Below are positions 8,488 through 16,695 of a stretch of 64,000 bases of DNA, one piece after another (the first letter of the stretch is position 1; each line of letters starts with the position of its first letter). The notes under the pieces were generated by a model. It was given only the letters and a program-made list of their open reading frames with translations. It was not told the DNA's origin and ran no database searches. A program made the position numbers and the translations under genes. Source of the DNA: Haliea salexigens DSM 19537 (GTDB lineage: Bacteria; Pseudomonadota; Gammaproteobacteria; Pseudomonadales; Halieaceae); contig NZ_AUHJ01000004.1 in assembly GCF_000423125.1 (NCBI RefSeq), positions 1-64,000 on the forward strand. The letters run 5' to 3'.

Positions 8488-8699
8488 GTAGTCCTGGGGT
8501 GTGGGTGCCGTCCGTCGAGTTAGCAACACCCGCCTATTCGGTCATTTATGCCGTCCTGGTATTCATCATTAAGGCAGGAAACGTACGCTCGCCCTGCCTA
8601 AACCCTGGCCACTCCCGCAAAGTTGGGGTTTGCAGACTTTGGATCAATGTCATCAATGGCTCCGCGTGTCGGAATGACCGTTTCTCTCTTTCATCCATT

Positions 8700-9722
8700 A
8701 TGGTGCTTTTTGCCATAACGATGGGCCTGATCGGCTGCACCAAAGGCGACCAGCAGGCCCCCGCGCGGGTACCACCGGTGGTACGCACAGTAATCGTGGC
8801 ACCAGACGATCCGGAAGCGCTGCGCCTCTCGGCAGTGATCCGCGCCCGGGTCGAGGCACCGCTCACTTTCCCGCGTGCAGGGCGCATCGTCGCGCGGCAC
8901 GTCGACGCCGGCGAGACTGTCTCGGCAGACCAGCTCCTGTTCAGCCTCGATGACCGCAGCGAACGCCTTGAGCTGGCACGCGCCGAGGCCGCGCTGGATG
9001 CGACGACCGCTGAGGCCGAGAATGCGGCGACCGAGCTTGCGCGCCAGCGTGACCTCATGGCCCGTGAGTTGACCAGCAGGCAGGCCCAGGACAGGGCGGC
9101 GCTGCTGGAAAGGGCAACCGCGGCGCGGCGCACCGTGGCCGAGAACGAACTGCGACTTGCGCGCCTGGGCCTCGGGGAAACGGAGCTACGCGCCCCCACC
9201 GCCGGTACCGTCATGCGCCTCGAGACCGAGGTCGGCGCCGTGCTGCGTCAGGAGGCACCGGCTCTGCTCTTCGCCGAGGACGGCCCGCGGGAGGCGGAGG
9301 TATTTCTCGGCAGCCCGGCGGCCCCGGCGATGGCGACCCTGTGGCACGGCGGTAAGGACATCACCGTCGAGCTTGGCGAGCGTGACGGGGTAGCTGATCC
9401 GACAAGCCGCGGCTGGCGCACGCGCTACCGCTTGCCGCCACACCTGCAGCTGCCCCTGGGCAGCGTCGCCAGCCTGTCTTTCGCCGGCGCCGGCGACGCC
9501 GCGACCTTCACCGTGCCCTTGGCCGCCGTCGACGAACGCGGCGAGGGGCCACAGCTTTGGCGGGTCGTGGATGGCCGCAGCGAGCCGACACCGGTAACCG
9601 TCGTCGCCGTGGACCGGGAGCAGGCGCGGGTACGCGGGGAGCTCCGCGCGGGCGATGCCGTCGTAGCCTTGGGAACGCATCTGCTGTCCCCGGGCATGAG
9701 GGTCAGGGAACGGCGGCAATGA
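8700..9722 (+). CDS. RND efflux periplasmic adaptor (membrane-fusion) lipoprotein
   Basis: 340 residues from the ATG at 8700. The N-terminus MVLFAITMGLIGC is a lipoprotein signal, and the mature protein has the HlyD/AcrA layout: barrel-lipoyl half (PRAGRIVARHVDAGETVSAD), an alpha-helical hairpin (about 85-150), second lipoyl half (LRAPTAGTVMRLETEVGAVL) and C-terminal beta domains. It links the inner-membrane pump to an outer-membrane channel, not encoded nearby. The frame is open back to 8484, but that part lacks signal features and differs in composition. Its stop overlaps the pump start (ATGA). Confidence 0.85.
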   Translation: MVLFAITMGLIGCTKGDQQAPARVPPVVRTVIVAPDDPEALRLSAVIRARVEAPLTFPRAGRIVARHVDAGETVSADQLLFSLDDRSERLELARAEAALDATTAEAENAATELARQRDLMARELTSRQAQDRAALLERATAARRTVAENELRLARLGLGETELRAPTAGTVMRLETEVGAVLRQEAPALLFAEDGPREAEVFLGSPAAPAMATLWHGGKDITVELGERDGVADPTSRGWRTRYRLPPHLQLPLGSVASLSFAGAGDAATFTVPLAAVDERGEGPQLWRVVDGRSEPTPVTVVAVDREQARVRGELRAGDAVVALGTHLLSPGMRVRERRQ

Positions 9723-12700
9723 TGGGCGTCAACCTGTCTGCGCTGGCGGTCAGACAGCGTTCCGTCACCCGATTTTTCATTATCCTGGCCGCCCTCGGCG
9801 GCCTTAGCGCCTTCCTGTCCATGGGCCGCGCTGAAGACCCGGCCTTTGTGGTCCGCTCCCTGGTGGTGTCCGTGCTCTGGCCCGGCGCCAGCGCTGAAGA
9901 GGTGGACCAGCAACTGGTGCACCGGCTGGAAAAGCGCCTGCAGGAGGTAGCCTACCTGTACCGGCTGGAGACGGTGGCTCGCCCCGGGCGCGCCGACATC
10001 ACCGTCGAGTTCGAGGACTTCACTCCGGCGGAGAAGATTCCCGAGCTGCAGTATCAGGTGCGCAAGCGTATGCTTGACGAGATGCCGCTGCTGCCGCAGG
10101 GCGTGGTCGGCCCGATCGTCAACGACGATTACTCGGACGTATTCTTCAGCCTGCTCGCCCTCACCGCCCCGGGACTGCCGCTGCGCGACCTGACCCGGGA
10201 GGTCGAGGCGATCCGCGATCGGCTGCGGCTGGTGCCCGGGGTGCACAAGGCGCTGATCCTGGGCGAGCGGCCGGAACGTATCTACGTTGACGTGGATAAT
10301 GCTCTGCTGAACAACCTCGGGGTCTCCTCCCAGGCACTCATCGATGCCATAAACACGCACGTCCGCCTACTGCCTGCCGGCGAGCGCCAGGCCAGCGGCC
10401 CGTTGCTGCGCATGCGCGTGGGCGACAACCACGCGGAACTCGACAACCTTCGCTCCATCCCCGTACGCCTTGGCAACCACCTGATGCGCCTGGACCAGCT
10501 GGCCGAGGTCTACGCCGGCTACGAGGACCCGCCCGGCTACGTGGTGCGCGCCCAGGGCGAAGACGCTCTGCTGCTCGGCGTGGTCATGACGCAGGGCGCC
10601 AACGGCCTCGACCTCGGCGAGCGGCTGGACACCTTCCTCGCCGAGGAACGCGAACGGCTGCCTCTTGGCATGTCTCTCCTGCGCCACACCAATCAGGCGG
10701 AAGCCATCGCCGACGCTGTGAACCTGTTCCAGATCAAATTTCTGGTGGCAGTGCTCGTCGTGATGCTGGTCAGCTTCGCCGCTCTCGGTCTGCGTGCCGG
10801 CATCGTTGTCGGCATCAGCATCCCGCTGACCCTCGGAATCACCTTCCTGGCCATGAAACTGTCGGGGATCAACCTCGACCGTATCACACTCGGCGCCCTG
10901 ATCATCGCCCTCGGGCTGCTAGTGGACGACGCCATCATCGCGATCGAGATTATGCTGGTGAAAATGGAGGCAGGAATGCCCCGGGTCGAGGCTGCGGCCC
11001 AGGCCTGGCACATCACAGCCGCGCCGATGCTCTTCGGCACGCTGGTTACAGTCTCGGGGTTCGTGCCGATTGGTTTCGCCCGTTCCAGCGTAGGCGAATA
11101 CGCCGGCAATATCTTCTGGGTACTGGCATACGCCCTCATAATCTCCTGGCTGGTTGCGGTCACCTTCACACCCTACCTGGGCGTGCGTCTGCTGCGCGAG
11201 CCCGGCGGTACCGGGCACGGGGGCGATCCCTATGACACACCGCGCTACCGACGCCTGCGCGCCCTGGTTCGCGCCTGCGTCAGTCATCGCGTGCTTGTGG
11301 TGGCCGGCACAGTTCTCCTGCTGGTGCTCGCCGGGGTCGCCATGAACGGCTTCGTCCAGAAGCAGTTCTTCCCAGGTTCGGACCGCCTCGAGGTCATCGT
11401 GTCGCTTTGGCACCCCCAAGGCACCTCCATCGCTGAGACCGGGGAAACCGTGCGTGCCGTCGAGGCTCTGCTCGAGGCGCAACCGGGCGTAGTCAATCAA
11501 GTCAGCTATGTCGGTGCCGGCGCGCCGCGCTTCTTCATCTCCTCCAATCCGGAGCAGCCCTCCCCGGCCTTCGGCAAAGTGGTTGCCGTGGCCCGTGACA
11601 AGCGGGCCCGCGACGCGATCATGGCTGCGGTGCGCGAGCAGGTGACCGCCGGCGCCTTCGCACAGGCGCGGGTGCGTGTGTCGCGGCTGCTTTACGGACC
11701 GCCGGTGGTGTGGCCTCTGGCCTTCCGCATCGTCGGCCCCGACCCGGTCGTATTGCGGAACATCGGCCGTGAACTGGTGGTCCTCATGAACGCCAACCCG
11801 CACATCAAAGACCCTCACCTCGAGTGGGACGAACGCATCCCGATACAGCGGCTGATCTACGACGAGCACGCACTGGCCCGCTACGGCCTTACGCCGGCCT
11901 CAGTGGCCCGCTCCCTTCAGGTCAACCTCCACGGTGAAGCTGTCGGCGAGCTGCGCCAGGGAATCCGCACGGTCCCTATCTGGCTACGCGGCCGAGACCG
12001 CGGCGGGCTCGAACCGGGTGACGCATCGCGGCACGAGTTACGTGCGGCAGACGGTGGCAAGGTGTCGCTTGCGCAGATCGGCCGGCTGGCAGTGGAATAC
12101 GAGGAGCCAGTGATCATGCGTTATAACCGCGAGCGCTTCCTGCCCGTCGTTGCGAACATCCGCAGCGGGCAGCCGAACAGCGTCACCGACGAGGTATGGG
12201 AGGCCGCCGCGGGACTTCGCGAAGAGCTGCCTCCCGGCTACCGGATAGATATCGGCGGCTCGGTGGAGAAATCAGGCAAGGCGAACGCCTCCCTATCGGC
12301 CCTCCAGCCGGTGATGGTCGCTCTCATGCTGATCTTCGTGATGCTGCAGATGCGCAGCTTCCGCGGCACCTTCATGGTGGTGGCAACGGCGCCCCTGGGG
12401 CTGATCGGGGCCGTCGCGGCACTGCTCCTGTTCAACCAGCCCTTCGGCTTCGTGGCGCTTCTCGGGCTCATCGGCCTCGCCGGGATCCTCATGCGCAACA
12501 CGCTGATCCTGGCGCAGCAGGTGGAAGACAACCGCGCCGACGGCATGGACGGCGCCGAGGCGGTCATCGAGGCCACGGTGCGCCGGGCGCGGCCAGTCAT
12601 CCTGACGGCACTGGCAGCAGTCTTCGCCTTCGTCCCCCTGACTCTCGACGGCTTCTGGGGTCCAATGGCCTATGTGCTCATCGGCGGTCTGGCCGTGGGC

Positions 12701-12772
12701 ACGGCGATCACCCTCCTGTTCGTGCCGGCGCTCTATGCGCTCTGGTATCGCCTGCCGCCGCTGGCTCGGTGA
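9719..12772 (+). CDS. RND-family efflux pump (inner-membrane permease)
   Basis: 1017 residues from the ATG at 9719, with AGGGA upstream and four bases of overlap with the adaptor gene. The typical 12-helix RND plan with two large periplasmic loops is visible. The proton-relay motif GLLVDDAIIAIEIM in TM4 (Asp pair near residue 402) is intact, as are the TM8-TM12 segments starting near 860. It is of the HAE-1/multidrug type and not CusA, since no metal Met pairs stand out. It expels hydrophobic compounds driven by proton influx. Its GC-rich codon use differs from the genes just upstream. Confidence 0.9.
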   Translation: MMGVNLSALAVRQRSVTRFFIILAALGGLSAFLSMGRAEDPAFVVRSLVVSVLWPGASAEEVDQQLVHRLEKRLQEVAYLYRLETVARPGRADITVEFEDFTPAEKIPELQYQVRKRMLDEMPLLPQGVVGPIVNDDYSDVFFSLLALTAPGLPLRDLTREVEAIRDRLRLVPGVHKALILGERPERIYVDVDNALLNNLGVSSQALIDAINTHVRLLPAGERQASGPLLRMRVGDNHAELDNLRSIPVRLGNHLMRLDQLAEVYAGYEDPPGYVVRAQGEDALLLGVVMTQGANGLDLGERLDTFLAEERERLPLGMSLLRHTNQAEAIADAVNLFQIKFLVAVLVVMLVSFAALGLRAGIVVGISIPLTLGITFLAMKLSGINLDRITLGALIIALGLLVDDAIIAIEIMLVKMEAGMPRVEAAAQAWHITAAPMLFGTLVTVSGFVPIGFARSSVGEYAGNIFWVLAYALIISWLVAVTFTPYLGVRLLREPGGTGHGGDPYDTPRYRRLRALVRACVSHRVLVVAGTVLLLVLAGVAMNGFVQKQFFPGSDRLEVIVSLWHPQGTSIAETGETVRAVEALLEAQPGVVNQVSYVGAGAPRFFISSNPEQPSPAFGKVVAVARDKRARDAIMAAVREQVTAGAFAQARVRVSRLLYGPPVVWPLAFRIVGPDPVVLRNIGRELVVLMNANPHIKDPHLEWDERIPIQRLIYDEHALARYGLTPASVARSLQVNLHGEAVGELRQGIRTVPIWLRGRDRGGLEPGDASRHELRAADGGKVSLAQIGRLAVEYEEPVIMRYNRERFLPVVANIRSGQPNSVTDEVWEAAAGLREELPPGYRIDIGGSVEKSGKANASLSALQPVMVALMLIFVMLQMRSFRGTFMVVATAPLGLIGAVAALLLFNQPFGFVALLGLIGLAGILMRNTLILAQQVEDNRADGMDGAEAVIEATVRRARPVILTALAAVFAFVPLTLDGFWGPMAYVLIGGLAVGTAITLLFVPALYALWYRLPPLAR

Positions 12773-13163
12773 CGGGCCGCCTGAGGTATTCCGCATTTTT
12801 GGCTGCCAATGTTCGGCTGGGCTGTAGATCATGCAGTGAGATCCGGATCAGCTTTTGACGACGCAATGGCTTTTAGACAGGTGAGGAAGTCATCGGGCAA
12901 CTTTGTCCAAAAACGGCGGGAGACAAGCCGATCTGGGCGAACCTCACGAATAGTTAAGTTGAGGTATTCACATGACGCCGCTTAGGTCGCGCGCTGACGC
13001 ATTGCTACCAACACGCCCGGCACTTGTTCGATCCGAGACTCCATGTCTGATGACATATCGCTACCGCCCCAACCGCGATCCGGTAGCCGGCGCCATGCAG
13101 CTCACGTCTCGGTCACCATCGAAAGAACCAAAGAGGCCGAGCATGTCGGTTGACGGCGTGACA
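12773..13163. other. Intergenic region between RND pump and integrase genes
   Basis: About 390 bp lying between converging genes. A 68-codon frame at 12972-13178 has no recognisable features and overlaps the integrase end. The 10-mer TGAGGTATTC occurs at 12782 and 12960, possibly by chance. No terminator hairpin with a T-run is seen. Confidence 0.5.
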
Positions 13164-14402
13164 CTAGGCAACAACTGAATCACATCCGAGGAATGCGGCC
13201 CACTCATTCATCATCTCTCGCCGCTGCTCCATAAGGTCGGCGCGAAAATAGGCCGCCTGAACTTTGTCGGTAAGTTGATGCGCTAGCGCCACCTCGGCCA
13301 TGCGTTCGGGGTAGCGTGTCTTCTCACCCACCCAGTCACGAAAGGTGCTTCGAAGGCCGTGGACACTCGTTCGTTCCAGCCAGTCCGTACGCTTCAGCAC
13401 ATTCGTCATGGCCATATTGCTCAGGCATTTACCGCGCTTTTGTCCGGGGAAGACCCAGTCTCCCCTCTCGCCCTGATGAACTGACTGGGTCTTCAGCACG
13501 GCAACGGCTGCATCACAGAGCGGTATGCGGTGCTCCTTGCCCGCTTTCATGCGCACAGCGGGAATACGCCATTCCTTCCGATCAAGGTCGATTTCCGACC
13601 AGGTCGCTTCCAGGGTTTCACTGGTCCGGGTCGCACACAGTAGTGTCAGCAGAAGAGCGCGACCCGCGGCGGTATCGACATCCGTGAGTTTCGCCGCGAG
13701 CTCGGGGGCCTCTAGATATGGCAGCGCCCGCTGGTGCTCCACGCGGTGAACCTTGCCGGGCCTGGGCAGCACGTTGTCGAGGTGCCCCCGCCAGCGAGCA
13801 GGATTATCACCCTCACGATGGCCCTTTGTCGTCGCGTAGTCCAGAACGCGTTCGATGCGGCCCTGCAACCGTTTCGCGGTTTCGGTCTTCTCGGTCCAGA
13901 TGGGGGTGAGCACCTGCAGCACCTGATCCGTGGTGACTTCACCTACGGGCACGACACCCAATATCGGAAAGGCATACGTCTTCAGCGTATTGCGCCACTG
14001 CTGCCCGTGCTTCCGGTTCGTCCAACCCGCCGCGTTGTTGTCGATAAACTCATCGGCGACGCGCAGGAAGGTCATGGCGGCACGCTCTCGCTCTGCCGTT
14101 TCAGCAGCCATCTGCGCGCGTAGCTGGGCCCTCTGACGATCGCGGACCTCAAGCGGGTCGTGGCCTTGCTGGCGCTGATCCCGCGCTGCGTCTCGGCGCA
14201 TCCGCGCCTTGGCCAAACTCACCGCCGGATAGCCGCCTAACCCAAGCTCTCGCCGACGCCCTTCATGTTGGTAGCGATAGATCCAGTTTTTGCTGCCGCC
14301 TCTGGCAACCAGGAGGTACAGTCCTTCAGCATCCAGATGTCGCCCGCGACGGGTGATGCGGTCACAGTCTGCCGGTGTCAGCGCCACGCTCTTACCCCCC
14401 AT
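13164..14402 (-). CDS. P4-type tyrosine recombinase/integrase
   Basis: 412 residues. The N-terminal arm-binding domain (DUF4102-like: LTPADCDRITRRGRHLDAEG, NWIYRYQHEGRRRELGLGGY) is followed by the core-binding and catalytic domains. The catalytic set is complete: Arg259 (LCATRTSETLEATW), Lys near 287, His348-x-x-Arg351 (HGLRSTF), His375 (ALAHQ) and Tyr385 (AAYFRADL). It reads away from tRNA-Asp with its start about 140 bp from the tRNA end. It should catalyse integration and excision at the tRNA 3' end. The gene looks intact. Confidence 0.92.
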   Translation of the reverse strand: MGGKSVALTPADCDRITRRGRHLDAEGLYLLVARGGSKNWIYRYQHEGRRRELGLGGYPAVSLAKARMRRDAARDQRQQGHDPLEVRDRQRAQLRAQMAAETAERERAAMTFLRVADEFIDNNAAGWTNRKHGQQWRNTLKTYAFPILGVVPVGEVTTDQVLQVLTPIWTEKTETAKRLQGRIERVLDYATTKGHREGDNPARWRGHLDNVLPRPGKVHRVEHQRALPYLEAPELAAKLTDVDTAAGRALLLTLLCATRTSETLEATWSEIDLDRKEWRIPAVRMKAGKEHRIPLCDAAVAVLKTQSVHQGERGDWVFPGQKRGKCLSNMAMTNVLKRTDWLERTSVHGLRSTFRDWVGEKTRYPERMAEVALAHQLTDKVQAAYFRADLMEQRREMMNEWAAFLGCDSVVA

Positions 14403-14550
14403 TTACCCCCCACTCCAAACGAAGCGTAGCGCAACGGGATGAAACAGTCGAGGTGAGATGTCGCGTGTTTTGAGGCTTTACTAGCAGGTAATTGCGCTAT
14501 TTCAGCGTGTTGCGCAATGTTTCACTACAATACAAAAAGGTGGCGGAGCG
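14332..14550. repeat. Right copy of the integrase-arm/att direct repeat
   Basis: This is the counterpart of 4984-5215. It covers the first codons of the integrase gene, the non-coding arm and the 10-bp core TGGCGGAGCG (14541-14550) inside tRNA-Asp. Confidence 0.8.
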
Positions 14551-14617
14551 GACGGGACTCGAACCCGCGACCCCCGGCGTGACAGGCCGGTATTCTAACC
14601 AACTGAACTACCGCTCC
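14541..14617 (-). tRNA. tRNA-Asp (GTC), integration target
   Basis: The minus strand folds as a cloverleaf: acceptor GGAGCGG/CCGCTCC, D arm AGTTCAGTTGGTTAGAAT, anticodon arm CCGGCCTGTCACGCCGG (anticodon GTC), T arm GCGGGTTCGAGTCCCGT, with genomically encoded CCA. The 3' decamer is duplicated at 5206-5215 as the distal att site. It is transcribed with tRNA-Val from the promoter at 14728-14755. Confidence 0.97.
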
Positions 14618-14634
14618 AAAACTTTCTCGATAAA

Positions 14635-14710
14635 TGGTGGGTGGTGACGGGATCGAACCGCCGACCCTCTGCTTGTAAGGCAGATGCTCTCCCAGCTGAG
14701 CTAACCACCC
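14635..14710 (-). tRNA. tRNA-Val (TAC)
   Basis: Cloverleaf: acceptor GGGTGGT/ACCACCC, D arm AGCTCAGCTGGGAGAGC, anticodon arm CTGCCTTACAAGCAG (anticodon TAC), T arm GGCGGTTCGATCCCGTC, encoded CCA. It lies 17 bp ahead of tRNA-Asp on the same transcript. Confidence 0.97.
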
Positions 14711-14727
14711 CCTGACCGAGAACGCGC

Positions 14728-14755
14728 ATTATAGAGATAAAAAAAAGGCTGTCAA
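14728..14755 (-). promoter_or_regulatory. Sigma-70 promoter of the tRNA-Val/tRNA-Asp operon
   Basis: The minus strand has TTGACA (14755-14750), a 16-bp spacer and TATAAT (14733-14728), followed by a GC-rich discriminator and the tRNA-Val 5' end 17 bp on. Both hexamers match consensus, as expected for a stable-RNA promoter. Confidence 0.85.
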
Positions 14756-14904
14756 ACGTTCCGGAATAAAAAGTCGCGGATTTTTTCCAACGCTGAAAAA
14801 ACCCGTGTTTGGTAGTACTATTTCGCGTTTCCCCGATCCGGTGGCCGCGTCAGTGGGCAAGACCGGTCACTCGCCACGCAACAGAACAAACGGGCACTGC
14901 GACC

Positions 14905-15297
14905 ATGGAGATCTTCAAGGAGTTTCACTTCGAAGCCGCGCACCGGCTACCCAACGTGCCGGCTGGCCATAAGTGTGCCCGCCTGCACGGCCACTCATTC
15001 CAGGTGCGCCTTGTCGTTTCGGGCGAGGCCTGCGAGCCCAGCGGCTGGGTAATGGATTTTGGTGATATCAAGGCTGCGTTCAAGCCGGTACTCGACCGCC
15101 TGGACCACTATTACCTCAACGACATCCCCGGACTGGAAAACCCGACCAGCGAGAACATTGCCCGCTGGATATGGGACGAGCTGAAGCCACAGCTAACCAG
15201 CCTGTCGCAGATCGAGATTCGCGAGACCTGCACCTCGGGTTGTATCTACCGCGGCCCCCAGGGTGTCACCAAACCGTTACTAGCCGGTAACATGTAA
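14905..15297 (+). CDS. queD: 6-carboxy-5,6,7,8-tetrahydropterin synthase
   Basis: 130 residues from the ATG at 14905. It closely matches E. coli QueD as I recall it: [26 protein letters not shown] (zinc histidines), the nucleophile Cys in [26 protein letters not shown] and [11 protein letters not shown]. It converts dihydroneopterin triphosphate to carboxytetrahydropterin, the second committed step of queuosine/preQ0 synthesis. No other queuosine gene is nearby. The frame is open upstream to 14809, but the family length and motif position fix the start at 14905. Confidence 0.95.
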   Translation: MEIFKEFHFEAAHRLPNVPAGHKCARLHGHSFQVRLVVSGEACEPSGWVMDFGDIKAAFKPVLDRLDHYYLNDIPGLENPTSENIARWIWDELKPQLTSLSQIEIRETCTSGCIYRGPQGVTKPLLAGNM

Positions 15298-15372
15298 GAA
15301 TTCGAGTGGCCTTTGTCTGGAGACTAGCGGCAAAGGGTTCTGCCTCGGGTTTGTGGGGTGTTACCCAAAGCG

Positions 15373-15407
15373 ACCCGGGCGGGCTGTTTCCAACAGCCCT
15401 GCCGGGT
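15373..15407. repeat. Long imperfect hairpin downstream of queD
   Basis: Two 16-base arms (15373-15388 and 15392-15407) around a TCC loop, with mismatches only at arm positions 7-8. There is no T-run, so it is not a classical terminator. It could be an RNA-processing hairpin or a REP-like unit. Confidence 0.5.
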
Positions 15408-15433
15408 TACGTTCGGTAGCACAAAAGAAAAGG

Positions 15434-15645
15434 TTATGCACATCGACACCGCGAGACACGGCCCCCTCTCGCTTAGCGATCAAACCCGATGTATGGCATT
15501 AGGAGTCAATCTTAACTTAATGTATTTAAAGGGTTTTTACGATTTGTTTGTTTTTTAACCAATCTGTAACACCCCCCCCGACTACTGGCTTTGGGACGGC
15601 GCTAAACAAATTGTTCACCGACTTATCCACAGAATCTGTGGAAAA
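15434..15645. promoter_or_regulatory. Cluster of three DnaA-box-like 9-mers
   Basis: Two sites match TTATNCACA exactly (15434-15442 and 15623-15631), and an inverted TTTTCCACA (15637-15645) differs at one base. An AT-rich tract lies between them. This is a candidate DnaA-binding locus. The neighbours (queD, lysE-type gene) are not the usual oriC neighbours, so a secondary DnaA site is more likely than the origin. Confidence 0.35.
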
Positions 15646-15691
15646 AAGATGAGAGAAACGGGATGTTACCCTACCCCCTACCGGAGCGCAG

Positions 15692-16333
15692 ATGAGCCTT
15701 GTAACCTGGTTATCGCTCGCCGGCATCTGCCTGCTCGGCGCGATGGCACCGGGCCCCAGCCTGGCCGTGGTTCTGCGCAATACTGTGCGCAATGGGCGGG
15801 CAGGCGGGCTGGTGACCGCCATTGCCCATGGTATAGCCGTGGGCTGCTACGCCCTGTTGACGGTGGGTGGCCTGGCCCTGGCACTGCGGGAGTCACCTGC
15901 ACTATTCACCGCCCTGCAGTTGGCGGGAGCCGCCTGGCTCCTGCACCTGGGACTCAGGGGCCTGCGTGAAGCAGTGCCCGGGGTGACGGCCACGCTGGAC
16001 GACACTCTCCCGCCGGGGCCGCTGGCGCGCGACGCGGCTGAGGGCTTTCTGATTGCATTCCTCAATCCGAAGATTGCGCTGTTCATGCTCGCCCTCTTCA
16101 GCCAGTTCCTGCCGGCGACTGCGAACCTGGGAACACACACGCTGATGGTCGCAACAATCGTGTGTACAGATGCCGGCTGGTACAGCCTCGTGGCAATGTT
16201 GCTCAGCCGACCGCGCTGGTTGCAAGGCCTGCGCAGCAGGGCCTGGCTGATTGATCGGCTGCTCAGTACAACCCTCGCCCTCCTCGGCGCTGGCATGTTA
16301 CTGCACACGGCCTGGCAGCTTGTCGCCCTTTAA
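15692..16333 (+). CDS. LysE/RhtB-family amino-acid exporter
   Basis: 213 residues and about six hydrophobic helices. The family signature GAMAPGPSLAVVLRNTVRNGRAGGLVTAIAH is near the N-terminus, and FLIAFLNPKIALFMLALFSQF is in the middle. These permeases export amino acids or related small solutes from the cytoplasm. The stop codon lies inside the stop of the converging DUF3301 gene (four-base overlap). The substrate cannot be assigned. Confidence 0.88.
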   Translation: MSLVTWLSLAGICLLGAMAPGPSLAVVLRNTVRNGRAGGLVTAIAHGIAVGCYALLTVGGLALALRESPALFTALQLAGAAWLLHLGLRGLREAVPGVTATLDDTLPPGPLARDAAEGFLIAFLNPKIALFMLALFSQFLPATANLGTHTLMVATIVCTDAGWYSLVAMLLSRPRWLQGLRSRAWLIDRLLSTTLALLGAGMLLHTAWQLVAL

Positions 16334-16656
16334 TGCAGCGTGGTTTCGGGCTCGCGCACAATGACCGCCTGCAGGCGCTGCCCGAGCATGATGACGTATC
16401 CTTCGTGACGCTCTACCCCGTCGAAGCTGTAGTCAAACCGGTATTGGCGCCAGACGCGCCAGCGCCGCTGCTCGTCCCGGCTCAGGGAGATTCTGTTCAA
16501 GTGGACGTTCTGATCCAGCAGCTGAAAGTCATCCCGCTTGCCCGCGCGAGCAACCGCGGCAACCGCAAGCTCACGTACACGAATGGACGCCAGAAACCAG
16601 CCGCAGAGCAACCCGAGCAGCATCAATGCAACCACATCGCCCAAAGTAAAGACCAT
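16330..16656 (-). CDS. DUF3301 family small membrane protein
   Basis: 108 residues. One N-terminal helix (VVALMLLGLLCGWFLASIRV) is followed by a cytoplasmic domain with LLDQNVHLNRISLSRDEQRR and WRQYRFDYSFDGVERHEGYV, which matches the DUF3301 pattern of gammaproteobacteria. Function unknown. It lies 39 bp after the esterase gene on the same strand, so probably co-transcribed, and converges with the LysE-type gene with overlapping stops. Confidence 0.75.
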   Translation of the reverse strand: MVFTLGDVVALMLLGLLCGWFLASIRVRELAVAAVARAGKRDDFQLLDQNVHLNRISLSRDEQRRWRVWRQYRFDYSFDGVERHEGYVIMLGQRLQAVIVREPETTLH

Positions 16657-16695
16657 GGTCAGCGGTGCCTGCGGCGGAGGCCGCTACGCGGCGAC

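Larger units (their letters stand above)
5206..14550. mobile_element. Integrative element of about 9.3 kb at tRNA-Asp
   Basis: It is bounded by TGGCGGAGCG at 5206-5215 and 14541-14550, the second lying inside the 3' end of tRNA-Asp. The tyrosine recombinase gene abuts the tRNA, as in P4-like islands. Cargo: a TetR regulator, two hotdog thioesterases, an alpha/beta hydrolase and an RND efflux pair. No replication, conjugation or phage structural gene is visible, so it would depend on helpers or be a decayed island. The short att core is what the sequence shows; the exact crossover point is inferred. Confidence 0.7.
15298..15691. other. Intergenic region with DnaA-box-like sites and AT-rich tract
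   Basis: About 390 bp without a gene. It holds a long hairpin (15373-15407), TTATGCACA (15434-15442), an AT-rich stretch (about 15500-15565), a run of eight C (15572-15579), TTATCCACA (15623-15631) and the inverted TTTTCCACA (15645-15637). The last two form the palindrome CCACAGA-A-TCTGTGG. It also must contain the promoter of the LysE-type gene. Confidence 0.5.

Noticed and set aside
8484-8699. N-terminal extension of the efflux adaptor
   Set aside because: It would put 72 unrelated residues before a clear lipoprotein signal peptide.
9557-9718. N-terminal extension of the RND pump frame into the adaptor gene
   Set aside because: It overlaps the adaptor in another frame, is Arg/Gly-rich and has no ribosome site; the ATG at 9719 with AGGGA fits the family N-terminus.
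12782-12969. Direct repeat TGAGGTATTC (12782 and 12960)
   Set aside because: Only 10 bp, with no element features between the copies; probably chance.
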